From an uncultured Tannerella sp. (GTDB lineage Bacteria > Bacteroidota > Bacteroidia > Bacteroidales > Tannerellaceae): a stretch of DNA of 9,837 nucleotides. Location of the stretch: positions 1 through 9,837 of the forward strand of contig CALHPT010000157.1 in the NCBI GenBank assembly GCA_938036405.1, given 5' to 3'. Positions 1 to 7,060 of the stretch are shown piece by piece (position 1 is the first letter of the stretch; each line of letters opens with the position of its first letter). The position numbers and the translations under genes are program-made. The notes beneath the pieces were generated by a model. The model did not search any database and was not told the origin of the DNA. It worked only from the letters and a program-made list of their open reading frames with translations.

Positions 1-1
1 G

Positions 2-949
2 TCGGGTGCCATTTCTGTAGGAAAATGGTATAACCCGTATCTGGCTTTCCGTCTGCAGGTGAACGGTGGTAAGATGAAAAACTACAGCTACGTGACGGAC
101 TACAAGAGCGACAACGCTCAGGAGTTCTGGTGGATCAATCCTCACGTTGACTTGATGTGGGATGTCACCAACTTCTTTGCCCCTTACAAAGAGTCTAAGG
201 TGTTCCGTTTCATTCCGTTTGTTGGTCTTGGATACGCACTGCGTCCGGGCTATACGGATGAAAAAACGAGCACAAGTTTCCCGAGAGCAGAATCTGCATC
301 GCTCAACGGTGGTGCTCAGTTCATGTTCCGCCTGTCTAAGCGCGTAGACCTGTTCTTGGAAGGACAGTACACGTTGCTGGGCGAGCACTGGAACTGGGAT
401 TCGCATCCGCGGCCCCGTTACGATCGCGCAGTACAGGCCATGCTTGGTTTGAACTTCAACTTGGGTAGAAAAGAGTTTGAGGTAATCGAACCGATGGATT
501 ACAACCTGTTGAACGACCTGAACGATCAGATCAACAGACTGCGTGAAGAGAATGCTGAGCTGGCTAAACGTCCGGAGTTCTGTCCTGAATGCCCGAAGTG
601 CCCCGAAGCTTCTGAGCAGAAGGAGAATCTTGAGAATGTTGTTTACTTCCGTCTGAACAGCGCGAAGATCGACAAGCACCAAGAGATTAGCATCTTCAAC
701 ACAGCTGAGTATGCTAAGAAGTACAACTTGCCGATCAAGTTGGTAGGTTATGCTGACAGAAAGACGGGTAACCCGGACTACAACAAGGGTATCTCCGAAA
801 GACGTGCAAGAGCCGTCGCCAAACGTCTCATCGACAAGTATGGCGTTTCATCTGATAATATCTCTATCGAATGGATGGGTGACACGGTTCAGCCGTATGC
901 TGAGAATGCTTGGAACCGCGTGGTTATCATGAATACCGATAACAAATAA
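2..949 (+). CDS. OmpA-family outer-membrane protein, 5'-truncated
   Basis: The reading frame is open to the left edge, so the true start lies outside the window; 315 residues are visible. The first ~160 are aromatic-rich alternating strands typical of an OmpA beta-barrel. A short coiled-coil-like stretch (NDLNDQINRLREENAEL) and a Cys-Pro linker (FCPECPKCPE, three cysteines) follow, then a C-terminal OmpA-like peptidoglycan-binding domain. In that domain GYAD (Asp codon at 755-757) and SERRARA match the Asp and Arg that hold diaminopimelate in known OmpA domains. The expected role is a porin-like anchor tying the outer membrane to peptidoglycan. The linker resembles the paired OmpA homologues (Pgm6/Pgm7) of Porphyromonas gingivalis; a paralogue could sit upstream. 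Codons are rich in CGT, GGT and GCT, unlike the C-ending codons of the downstream genes, as expected of a highly expressed protein. A terminator follows at once. Confidence 0.9.
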   Translation, partial: SGAISVGKWYNPYLAFRLQVNGGKMKNYSYVTDYKSDNAQEFWWINPHVDLMWDVTNFFAPYKESKVFRFIPFVGLGYALRPGYTDEKTSTSFPRAESASLNGGAQFMFRLSKRVDLFLEGQYTLLGEHWNWDSHPRPRYDRAVQAMLGLNFNLGRKEFEVIEPMDYNLLNDLNDQINRLREENAELAKRPEFCPECPKCPEASEQKENLENVVYFRLNSAKIDKHQEISIFNTAEYAKKYNLPIKLVGYADRKTGNPDYNKGISERRARAVAKRLIDKYGVSSDNISIEWMGDTVQPYAENAWNRVVIMNTDNK

Positions 950-970
950 GCGATTCCCCCTAACACTTAG

Positions 971-1008
971 AAAAAGCCGACGGAAGTTTCTTTCCGCCGG
1001 CTTTTTTT
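971..1008 (+). terminator. Rho-independent terminator of the OmpA gene
   Basis: AAAAAGCCGACGGAA pairs with TTCCGCCGGCTTTTT around a short loop (one A-C mismatch), and the right arm runs into a stretch of seven T. It lies 22 bp after the OmpA stop codon. The A-rich left flank means it could also work on the minus strand. Confidence 0.85.
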
Positions 1009-1041
1009 GTATCCTTTTCTTTCTTCTCCCCTTTGTATTTG

Positions 1042-1049
1042 TAGATTTG
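1042..1049 (+). promoter_or_regulatory. Possible -7 promoter element for the S9 peptidase
   Basis: TAGATTTG fits the Bacteroidetes -7 consensus TAnnTTTG. No TTG-type -33 element is visible about 19 bp upstream, and it would leave a leader of roughly 165 nt before the start at 1222. The rest of the 950-1221 gap has no recognisable gene; it holds a weak direct repeat (AAATAGAAG at 1168-1176 and 1193-1201) close to the start codon. Confidence 0.25.
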
Positions 1050-1221
1050 GCCGCCCGACGAGAAACGTGTCGTGATGCCGCATTTGAACACACTTCTGCC
1101 TGACAAAATACACTTCTCTCTGTTCTCTGCGCGCACCTTGCGACCGATCGAAACGGACGTTTTTTTCAAATAGAAGAATATCAGAGATCATAAAATAGAA
1201 GTATCAATCAACCGTAAAAAC

Positions 1222-3777
1222 ATGATGAAAAAGAACTTGATGATGCGTAAGATACAGGTGGCACTGCTGCTTGCATCGTGTGTGACAGCAGGCTTTGCAC
1301 AGGGAGAGACCTTGAAAAAGATCTCGGCCACCACGCCGCTGGAAGTTCGGGCACCGCTTATGGTAGACCCGGCAAAAGACTCAAAGGAGGACTTCGGAGC
1401 TGACAAGCTCCTGAAACTCGGGCTGACAATCCCTAGACAGGCAGGATTTACTCAAAAGTATGATGCCGATGCCGACGGATTTTTCCACGTTGGAAAGATG
1501 GCACAAGGCGCTTCTGTACAACTCCTCTCCTTCTATGTCCGGGGAGATCGGTACGGGAATGTGAAAGTGACCGTAACGACGCCCGATTTGGCAGAGCTGT
1601 TCGTGAACGGTCAGTCTGTGGCCACCAAAACGACGTCAGAGGACGGACGCAAAGAGGCTAAGGAACTGTCAGCCACGTTGACGCCGTACCCGGAGACAGA
1701 CCGCGTGGTGGTCAAGCTGCTACGACCGGCTGGAGCTAAGTCGGAACCAGTGATCAAGGTTGTCCTTGAACCGGATTCGACGGAAAAGAACATGAAGCTC
1801 TCCACCTGGGAGAGTGGCAAGCGGCCCATCGAACTGAACGACGCCATCAAAGGCAAGCGCGTCTATGACACGAAGGTATCGCCCAAGGGGAACTACGTCT
1901 TACTGACTTACACCTATAGCCACGGCGAGACGTCAACGTACCCCAAAGAGCTTTACTCCATCAAGACCGGACGACGCGTCACTATCGCGCCCAACAACGA
2001 CAAGCACGCCCTGGGATGGATGCCACGGAGCGAGCGCCTGTTCTACCTCTCCAAGGACGACGGCAACGTGGCCAACCTCATCACCATAGATCCGGAGACA
2101 CTCGAGGAGAAAGTCATGGCCCGCAACGTGCCTTACGAATGGGTCACCTTCTCGCCCGACGAGAAAGCGCTCTTCTACAGTAAGGGCGATGAGCCGAAAA
2201 AGACCGAAGACGTCTACCGCATGCAGACCGTCACCGACCGTTCCGGAGGCGCCGTGCCCCTGACCTTCATCTACCGCTACGACCTCGGCACGGGCCTGAC
2301 CACGCAGCTCACCTTTGGCGATCGCACCGCCACACTCAACGACATCGCCCATGACGGACAGTCGATCCTCTTCACCATTACCGATGAGACGATCACCGAG
2401 CAGCCCTTCACCGTCAACAGCCACTATCGCCTCGACCTCCGCACCATGCGCGTCGACACGCTCTGCGCACGCGAAGCGCATACCACCGAGGCGCTCTTCT
2501 CACCCGACGGACGCAAGGTGCTCTTCCTCGGCGATCCCGAGGCTTTCGGACGCATCGGCCTGAACGTCGGCCAAGGGCAGACGCCAAACAGCTTCGACGT
2601 CCAGGCTTACCTCATGGACGTGGCCACAAAGAAGGTGGAGCCGCTCACGCGAGACTTTAATCCGAGCATCTCCAAAGCTAAATGGAGCGGCGACGGACGA
2701 ACGATCTACTTTGAAGTAGCCGACGAAGACCATGTCTACGTCTACGCCTACGACGTGGCCGCGAAGAAGTTCAACCGACTGCCCTCGGAAGAGGACGTGG
2801 TCAATGCTTTCGACGTCGCCAACCAGGCGCCCGTCATGGCCTACAGCGGCGAGGGACTCATGAACTCCACCCGCGCCTACGTCTACGATCTGAACACGAA
2901 AAAGACGACTCGCATCGCCGATCCCTACGCTGAGCACCTGGCCCAGCTGAAGCTGCAACCCGTCAAGGACTGGAACTTCACCAACTCCGACGGACAGGAA
3001 ATCAAGGGCTTCTACTACCTCCCGCCCGACTTCGACCCGAACAAGAAGTACCCCATGATCGTCTTCTACTACGGCGGCACGCTGCCCAACGCCCGCTACT
3101 TCGGCGGCCGTTACCCGATGCACGTCTACGCCTCGCTCGGCTACGTCGTCTATGAGCTCCAGCCCAGCGGCGCCATCGGCTTCGGGCAGAAGTTCTCCGC
3201 CCTGCACGTCAACGCATGGGGCAAACGCTCCTCGGACGACATCATCGAGGGCACCCGCAAGTTCATCGCCGACCACCCCTTTGTCGACGGCAAGAAAGTA
3301 GGCTGCATCGGCGCCTCCTACGGCGGCTTCATGACCATGCACCTGCAAACGCGCACCGACCTCTTCGCTGCCGCTGTGGCCCACGCCGGCATCAGCTCCA
3401 TCGCCGGATACTGGGGTGAGGGCCACTGGGGTTACTCCTACAGCACCGCCGCCAGCGCCGGCAGCTACCCCTGGAACAACAAGGCTCTCTACGTCGACCA
3501 GAGCCCCCTCTTCAACGCCGACAAGATCAACACCCCGATCCTGCTCATCAACGGCACCTCGGACACGAACGTCCCCCCCGGACAGAGCGTCCAGATGTAC
3601 GTCGCCCTCAAGATCCTCGGCAAGCCCGTCGAACTGGTCCAGGTCAAGGGCGAAGACCACTTCATTATGGATTACAACAAGCGTGTGAAGTGGACGCGCT
3701 CGATTCTGGCCTTTTTTGATCGCTGGCTGAAGGGCCAACCGGCTTGGTGGAACAGCATGTATGACCCGAAGCCTTGA
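1222..3777 (+). CDS. Secreted S9-family (prolyl oligopeptidase/DPP-like) serine peptidase
   Basis: An 851-residue protein beginning with a signal peptide (MMKK... hydrophobic ALLLASCVTAGFAQG, likely cut near residue 26-28), so it is exported to the periplasm or beyond. Residues ~30-185 form a beta-rich N-terminal domain; ~190-590 show repeated beta-propeller-like blades (SPKGNYVLL, SPDEKALFY, SPDGRKVLF, SGDGRTIYF). The C-terminal ~250 residues are an alpha/beta-hydrolase. The catalytic triad is visible as Ser699 in GASYGG, Asp781 in GTSDTNVP and His813 in GEDHF, with 82 and 32 residue spacings like those of DPP IV. The family cuts short peptides, often after Pro or Ala; in asaccharolytic Bacteroidales such enzymes feed on host peptides. 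Exact specificity cannot be read here. ATG at 1222 or 1225 are equally plausible starts; upstream is A-rich without a Shine-Dalgarno. Its last 113 bp overlap an antisense gene, and codon use changes there. Confidence 0.92.
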   Translation: MMKKNLMMRKIQVALLLASCVTAGFAQGETLKKISATTPLEVRAPLMVDPAKDSKEDFGADKLLKLGLTIPRQAGFTQKYDADADGFFHVGKMAQGASVQLLSFYVRGDRYGNVKVTVTTPDLAELFVNGQSVATKTTSEDGRKEAKELSATLTPYPETDRVVVKLLRPAGAKSEPVIKVVLEPDSTEKNMKLSTWESGKRPIELNDAIKGKRVYDTKVSPKGNYVLLTYTYSHGETSTYPKELYSIKTGRRVTIAPNNDKHALGWMPRSERLFYLSKDDGNVANLITIDPETLEEKVMARNVPYEWVTFSPDEKALFYSKGDEPKKTEDVYRMQTVTDRSGGAVPLTFIYRYDLGTGLTTQLTFGDRTATLNDIAHDGQSILFTITDETITEQPFTVNSHYRLDLRTMRVDTLCAREAHTTEALFSPDGRKVLFLGDPEAFGRIGLNVGQGQTPNSFDVQAYLMDVATKKVEPLTRDFNPSISKAKWSGDGRTIYFEVADEDHVYVYAYDVAAKKFNRLPSEEDVVNAFDVANQAPVMAYSGEGLMNSTRAYVYDLNTKKTTRIADPYAEHLAQLKLQPVKDWNFTNSDGQEIKGFYYLPPDFDPNKKYPMIVFYYGGTLPNARYFGGRYPMHVYASLGYVVYELQPSGAIGFGQKFSALHVNAWGKRSSDDIIEGTRKFIADHPFVDGKKVGCIGASYGGFMTMHLQTRTDLFAAAVAHAGISSIAGYWGEGHWGYSYSTAASAGSYPWNNKALYVDQSPLFNADKINTPILLINGTSDTNVPPGQSVQMYVALKILGKPVELVQVKGEDHFIMDYNKRVKWTRSILAFFDRWLKGQPAWWNSMYDPKP

Positions 3778-3913
3778 CCACCTCCGCGGCCTCGCAACCC
3801 GAGCAGCAGCTGCATCCCGCGCTGCCACGCCCCGTAAAGAATCGGTATAACCTCCAGCCTACGACGCCAAACGCCGCCAGGCCAATCAGAATGACAATGA
3901 TTTCCTGCCACAT
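3665..3913 (-). CDS. Small Cys-rich membrane protein, FeoB-associated-like
   Basis: An 82-residue protein starting MWQEIIVILIGL. One transmembrane helix (~residues 4-20) is followed by a basic, aromatic stretch (WRLYRFF) and a cysteine cluster CSCCSGC. This order (MxQxIIV helix, YRFF, CxxCxxC) is the usual pattern of FeoB-associated Cys-rich membrane proteins of Bacteroidales, thought to assist ferrous iron uptake. No feoB lies in the window, so the link rests on resemblance only. The tail is unusual: about 40 polar residues with two further His-x-Cys-Cys motifs (HTCC, HACC), encoded antisense to the conserved C-terminus of the S9 peptidase. An in-frame ATG at 3946 would add 11 residues, but the MWQ start fits the family better. 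A possible promoter lies at 3968-3975. Confidence 0.65.
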   Translation of the reverse strand: MWQEIIVILIGLAAFGVVGWRLYRFFTGRGSAGCSCCSGCEAAEVVKASGHTCCSTKPVGPSASDQKRPESSASTSHACCNP

Positions 3914-3967
3914 ATCTATAAGTGTATAAGGGATTAACGGAGGCAAAATGCCCCCGCCGTATTGTCA

Positions 3968-3975
3968 CAAAAATA
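3968..3975 (-). promoter_or_regulatory. Possible -7 promoter element for the Cys-rich membrane protein
   Basis: Read on the minus strand the sequence is TATTTTTG, fitting TAnnTTTG, and would start RNA about 45-50 nt before the ATG at 3913. No -33 element is apparent. The same A-run could instead serve as the U-tract of the adjoining hairpin read on the minus strand. Confidence 0.3.
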
Positions 3976-4023
3976 GAGCCAGCCCTGTCGGACCACCTCC
4001 GGCGGGGGCTGGCTCCGTTTTTT
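3976..4023 (+). terminator. Rho-independent terminator downstream of the S9 peptidase
   Basis: GAGCCAGCCC (3976-3985) pairs perfectly with GGGCTGGCTC (4006-4015), loop 20 nt, followed by CG and six T. It is the first terminator-like hairpin after the peptidase stop, some 200 bp downstream, beyond the convergent small gene. A second 10-bp stem (3950-3959 with 4000-4009) competes for bases 4006-4009. Confidence 0.75.
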
Positions 4024-4097
4024 GAGGCTATTCCCACACAGCCTCCGCCTGATCCATCCATCAAACACACTCTTAAGTCCTCCCTTCTGGCCTGTGC

Positions 4098-4522
4098 GTG
4101 ATCATATTTCGTTCACGCACCAACTCCTCCTTGCTCATTAGTCATCAAATTTCGTTCACGCACTAGCTTATCCTTGCTCGCGCGTCATCAAATTTTGTTC
4201 ACGCACCAGCTTATCCTTGCTCGCGTGTCATCAAAAATCGATCACGCGTCATCAAATTTTGTTCACGCGCCAGCTTCTTGTTGCTCGCGCGTCATCAAAT
4301 TTTGTTCACGCACCAGCTTATCCTTGCTCGTGTGTCATCAAATTTTGATCACGCGAGAGATAAAAAACATCGTGCGTCATCAAAGTTTGATCACACGTCA
4401 TCAAAATTTGATCACGTGAGAGGTAAAAAACCTCGCGTGTCATCGAAATTTGATCATAGAAGACGTTTTGAACCTCTCACGTGATCAAAATTCGTTCGCA
4501 CGCACCTCATTTTTAGTCGCAC
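4098..4522. repeat. Tandem array of palindrome-like cores phased at 21 or 42-43 bp
   Basis: Eleven cores beginning GTCATC or GTGATC start at 4098, 4141, 4184, 4227, 4248, 4291, 4334, 4376, 4397, 4439 and 4481, so intervals are 43, 43, 43, 21, 43, 43, 42, 21, 42 and 42. Each core is about 21 bp, close to ATCAAATTTTGTTCACGC or ATCAAAATTTGATCACG; the ideal form is the palindrome GTGATCAAAATTTTGATCAC. In the left half the 21-22 bp between cores is a conserved block (ACCAGCTTATCCTTGCTCGC), in the right half another (GAGAGGTAAAAAACCTCGC). Two cores (4227, 4376) abut the next one directly. TGATCA occurs repeatedly. No gene is convincing in the 4024-4694 stretch. The role is unknown; candidates are a protein-binding array, a chromosome-organising site or a degenerate repeat family. 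Confidence 0.9.
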
Positions 4523-4583
4523 ACCAAGGGATCGACCCCGACGGTGAGCCCGACAATCTCTTTGCAGCCTTCGGAAACGCCGC

Positions 4584-4640
4584 CGGACAGTCTCCGCACC
4601 CCTCCCGACCGTCTCCCGATCGCAGGCGTGGACAGTGTCC
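4584..4640. promoter_or_regulatory. Degenerate repeated GGACAGT/TCC boxes upstream of manC
   Basis: GGACAGTCTCC (4584-4594), a weaker CGACCGTCTCCC near 4606, and the near-palindrome GGACAGTGTCC (4630-4640) lie 22-24 bp apart, 55-111 bp before the manC start. Spacing and position suit an operator, but the match is loose. TTCCTTTG at 4663-4670 is a poor version of the -7 element. Confidence 0.25.
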
Positions 4641-4694
4641 GATCGATCTCCATTTCTTTACGTTCCTTTGTCGCACAGAATCAAACCCTACCCT

Positions 4695-5774
4695 ATGGAT
4701 AATAACTATTGTGTCATCATGGGCGGCGGAATTGGCAGCCGCTTCTGGCCATTCAGCCGCGAAAACAGGCCGAAACAGTTTCTCGACTTCTTCGGAACGG
4801 GGCGATCACTCCTGCAAATGACGGTCGACCGCTTTGCGAAAATCATCCCCAAGGAACACATCTACATTGTCACCAATCGGCGCTACGTCGGGATGGTGCA
4901 CGAGCAACTGCCCTTCCTGGCCGACGACCAAATCCTGGCCGAACCCGCCCGGCGCAACACCGCGCCCTGCATCGCCTACGCCTCCTACCGCATCAAAGCC
5001 CGCTGCCCGCAGGCCAACATCGTCGTGGCCCCCTCGGACCACCTCATCCTCAAGGAAAACGAGTTCCTCGACGACGTCCGCAAGTCGCTCGACTTCGTGG
5101 CCAAGCATCGCGCTCTGGTCACCCTCGGCGTCAAACCCTCCCGACCCGAGACGGGCTACGGCTACATCCAAAGCAGCGACGAACGTCAGGGCGACTTCGT
5201 CAAGGTCAAGACCTTCACCGAAAAGCCCAACCGCGAGCTGGCGCAAGTCTTCATGGACAGCGGCGAATTTTTCTGGAACTCCGGCCTCTTCGTCTGGAAC
5301 GTCGACACCATTCTGGAGGCCATCCGTCGCCATCTGCCTGACATTTCGGCACGCTTCGACATCGGCCCCGAGAAGTTCAACACCCCCGCCGAAGCCACCT
5401 TCATCGAGGAGCACTTCCCCTTCTGCCCCAGCATTTCGATCGACTACGGAGTGATGGAAAAGGCCGACAACGTCTACATGCTCTGCGTCGACTTCGGTTG
5501 GGCCGACCTCGGCACATGGGGCTCCATCTTCGACATCGCCCCCCGCGACGAGGCGAACAACGCCGTGCTGAAGACCCGCGCCATGCTTTACGAGTCGGAA
5601 GACAACATCATCGCCATCGAAGATCGCAACCGCCTGGCCGTCATTCAGGGGCTCAAGGATTACATCGTCGCCGAGTCTGGCAACGTCCTGCTGATCTGTC
5701 GCAAGACGGACGAGCAACGCATCAAGCAATACATGGCCGGCACCCAAATCCGCTTCGGGGACGAGTTCAATTGA
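4695..5774 (+). CDS. manC: Mannose-1-phosphate guanylyltransferase
   Basis: A 359-residue sugar nucleotidyltransferase that should make GDP-mannose from mannose-1-phosphate and GTP in the cytoplasm, feeding GDP-mannose and GDP-fucose into surface glycans and glycoproteins. The N-terminal signature is complete: GGGIGSRFWPFSR...PKQF (residues ~10-29, the nucleotide-binding loop and catalytic Arg/Lys). Further family marks are EPARRNTAP, APSDHLI, FTEKPN (174-179), FFWNSGLFVWN, SIDYGVMEKA and DFGWADLGTW. It has the single-domain length and lacks the phosphomannose isomerase domain of longer bifunctional forms. ATG at 4695 (MDNNYCVIMGGG) is preferred over an in-frame ATG at 4635, which would add 20 residues unlike the family. 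It is the first gene of a four-gene run; spmAB begins 53 bp after its stop. Confidence 0.92.
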   Translation: MDNNYCVIMGGGIGSRFWPFSRENRPKQFLDFFGTGRSLLQMTVDRFAKIIPKEHIYIVTNRRYVGMVHEQLPFLADDQILAEPARRNTAPCIAYASYRIKARCPQANIVVAPSDHLILKENEFLDDVRKSLDFVAKHRALVTLGVKPSRPETGYGYIQSSDERQGDFVKVKTFTEKPNRELAQVFMDSGEFFWNSGLFVWNVDTILEAIRRHLPDISARFDIGPEKFNTPAEATFIEEHFPFCPSISIDYGVMEKADNVYMLCVDFGWADLGTWGSIFDIAPRDEANNAVLKTRAMLYESEDNIIAIEDRNRLAVIQGLKDYIVAESGNVLLICRKTDEQRIKQYMAGTQIRFGDEFN

Positions 5775-5786
5775 TTCCCCTTCCGC

Positions 5787-5831
5787 ATGTTTCACTGCCT
5801 TTTTGGCATAAGCTATTTCCGTCCGGCATGA
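5787..5831 (+). other. 14-codon ORF overlapping the spmAB start (possible leader peptide)
   Basis: ATG at 5787 opens the frame MFHCLFGISYFRPA, whose TGA overlaps the spmAB start codon as ATGA. Such an overlap could couple translation from manC into spmAB, but an ORF this short may be chance. It shows no Shine-Dalgarno and no known leader motif. Confidence 0.2.
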
Positions 5832-7060
5832 CGCTCAACTACATCTGGGTTGCCTTTATCGTGATCGCCTTCGCGGTCGCTACATGCCGGCTCATCTTTT
5901 TTCACGATACGGACGTCTTCACCGAGATCGTCACGTCCACCTTTAGCGCCGCCCGCGCGGGATTCGATGTCTCGATCGGCCTGACGGGCATCCTCTCGCT
6001 GTGGCTGGGGCTGATGAAGATCGGCGAACGCGCGGGGCTGGTCGGTGCCTTTGCCCGACTGGCCGCCCCTGTCTTCGGCCGACTCTTCCCAGGCGTGCCC
6101 GCCGGTCATCCGGCTGCGGGATCCATCTTCATGAACATTTCGGCCAACATGCTCGGCCTCGACAACGCCGCCACGCCCATCGGCCTGCGCGCCATGCAGC
6201 AACTCCAAGAGCTGAACCCGCGCAAGGACACGGCCAGCGACTCCATGATCATGTTCCTCAACCTGAACGCTTCAGGCCTGACCGTAGTGCCGATCACGAT
6301 CATGATGTACCGCGCGCAGTACGGCGCCGCGAACCCCGCCGACGTCTTCCTGCCCATCCTGCTGACCACCACCGTGGCCACGCTGACGGCCATCATCGCC
6401 GTGGCACTCATGCAACGCATCAACCTGATGCACCGCAGCCTGCTGCTCTTCTTTGCCGGTAGCGCGGCCTTCATCGGCGGCTTGGTGTGGCTCTTCCGTA
6501 CGCTCCCCTCGGAGCAAGTCTCGCTCTGCTCGACCGTCGCCGCCAACGTGCTGCTGTTTACCATCATCTGCGGCTTCATCGTGGCCGGCGTACGCAAGAA
6601 GTTGAACGTCTACGAGACTTTCATCGAGGGCGCCAAAGAGGGCTTCGGCACAGCCATTCGCATCATCCCCTACCTCGTGGCCATCCTCGTGGCCGTCGGT
6701 GTCTTTCGCGCCTCGGGGGCGATGGGTCTGCTGATCGATGGCATGCGCTGGACAGTCGACGCCATCGGGTGGGACACCTCGTTCGTTGAGGGACTCCCCA
6801 CGCTACTCATGAAGCCCCTCAGCGGAAGCGGCTCGCGCGGCATGATGCTCGATGCGATGGGCACCTATGGCGCCGATTCGTTCGTCGGCCGACTCGCCTG
6901 CGTGGCCCAAGGCTCCACGGACACGGCCTTCTACATCGTGGCCGTCTACTACGGCAGCGTGGCCATCCGCCGCACCCGCTACACCATTCCCTGCGCCCTT
7001 ATTGCCGATTTGGCAGGCGCTATCACCGCCATTCTTATGACTTATTTATTCTTTAGCTAA
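5828..7060 (+). CDS. Fused SpmA-SpmB nucleoside-recognition (Gate) membrane protein
   Basis: A 410-residue polytopic membrane protein. The first ~200 residues match SpmA (SLWLGLMKIGERAGL, a LFPGVPAGHPAAG stretch, GLDNAATP at 110-117, MIMFLNLNASGLTVVP). From ~225 to the end it matches SpmB (NVYETFIEGAKEG at ~260, IIPYLVAILVAVGVFRASGA, KPLSGSGSRGMM, GADSFVGRLACVAQGSTDT at ~350-366). In Bacillus these are two proteins needed for spore core dehydration; Bacteroidetes, which do not sporulate, often carry them fused, with unknown function, presumably transport or cell-wall related. The open frame continues upstream into manC, but ATG 5828 (MTLNYIWVAF) matches the SpmA N-terminus. The stop overlaps the ybeY ATG by one base (TAATG), which suggests coupled translation. 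Confidence 0.9.
   Translation: MTLNYIWVAFIVIAFAVATCRLIFFHDTDVFTEIVTSTFSAARAGFDVSIGLTGILSLWLGLMKIGERAGLVGAFARLAAPVFGRLFPGVPAGHPAAGSIFMNISANMLGLDNAATPIGLRAMQQLQELNPRKDTASDSMIMFLNLNASGLTVVPITIMMYRAQYGAANPADVFLPILLTTTVATLTAIIAVALMQRINLMHRSLLLFFAGSAAFIGGLVWLFRTLPSEQVSLCSTVAANVLLFTIICGFIVAGVRKKLNVYETFIEGAKEGFGTAIRIIPYLVAILVAVGVFRASGAMGLLIDGMRWTVDAIGWDTSFVEGLPTLLMKPLSGSGSRGMMLDAMGTYGADSFVGRLACVAQGSTDTAFYIVAVYYGSVAIRRTRYTIPCALIADLAGAITAILMTYLFFS

Noticed and set aside
2500..3828. Long minus-strand open frame (442 codons) opposite the S9 peptidase
   Set aside because: The peptidase's C-ending codons suppress antisense stops; the product is low-complexity and matches nothing, while the sense strand encodes an intact catalytic triad.
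4340..4400. CRP/FNR-type sites (TTGAT...ATCAA) within the array
   Set aside because: The arms occur in the opposite, ATCAAA-TTTGAT, arrangement within cores and only at wrong spacing between cores.
4174..4419. Open frame encoding a repetitive HQILFTHQ/HASSN peptide
   Set aside because: It arises from the repeat array, shifts frame whenever the period is not a multiple of three, and resembles no protein family.
4098..4522. CRISPR array
   Set aside because: Core spacing is regular, but the intervening stretches are repeated instead of unique, cores are degenerate, and no cas gene is present.
4635..4694. Longer manC start
   Set aside because: The 20 added residues precede the usual N-terminus, which in this family starts a few residues before the GGGxGxR motif.
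4806..5795. Minus-strand open frame (329 codons) opposite manC
   Set aside because: A GC-skewed shadow frame; manC on the plus strand has complete family motifs.
5498..5827. N-terminal extension of SpmAB into manC
   Set aside because: The extra 110 codons lie out of frame within manC and encode Arg/His/Pro-rich shadow sequence; SpmA homology begins at the ATG at 5828.
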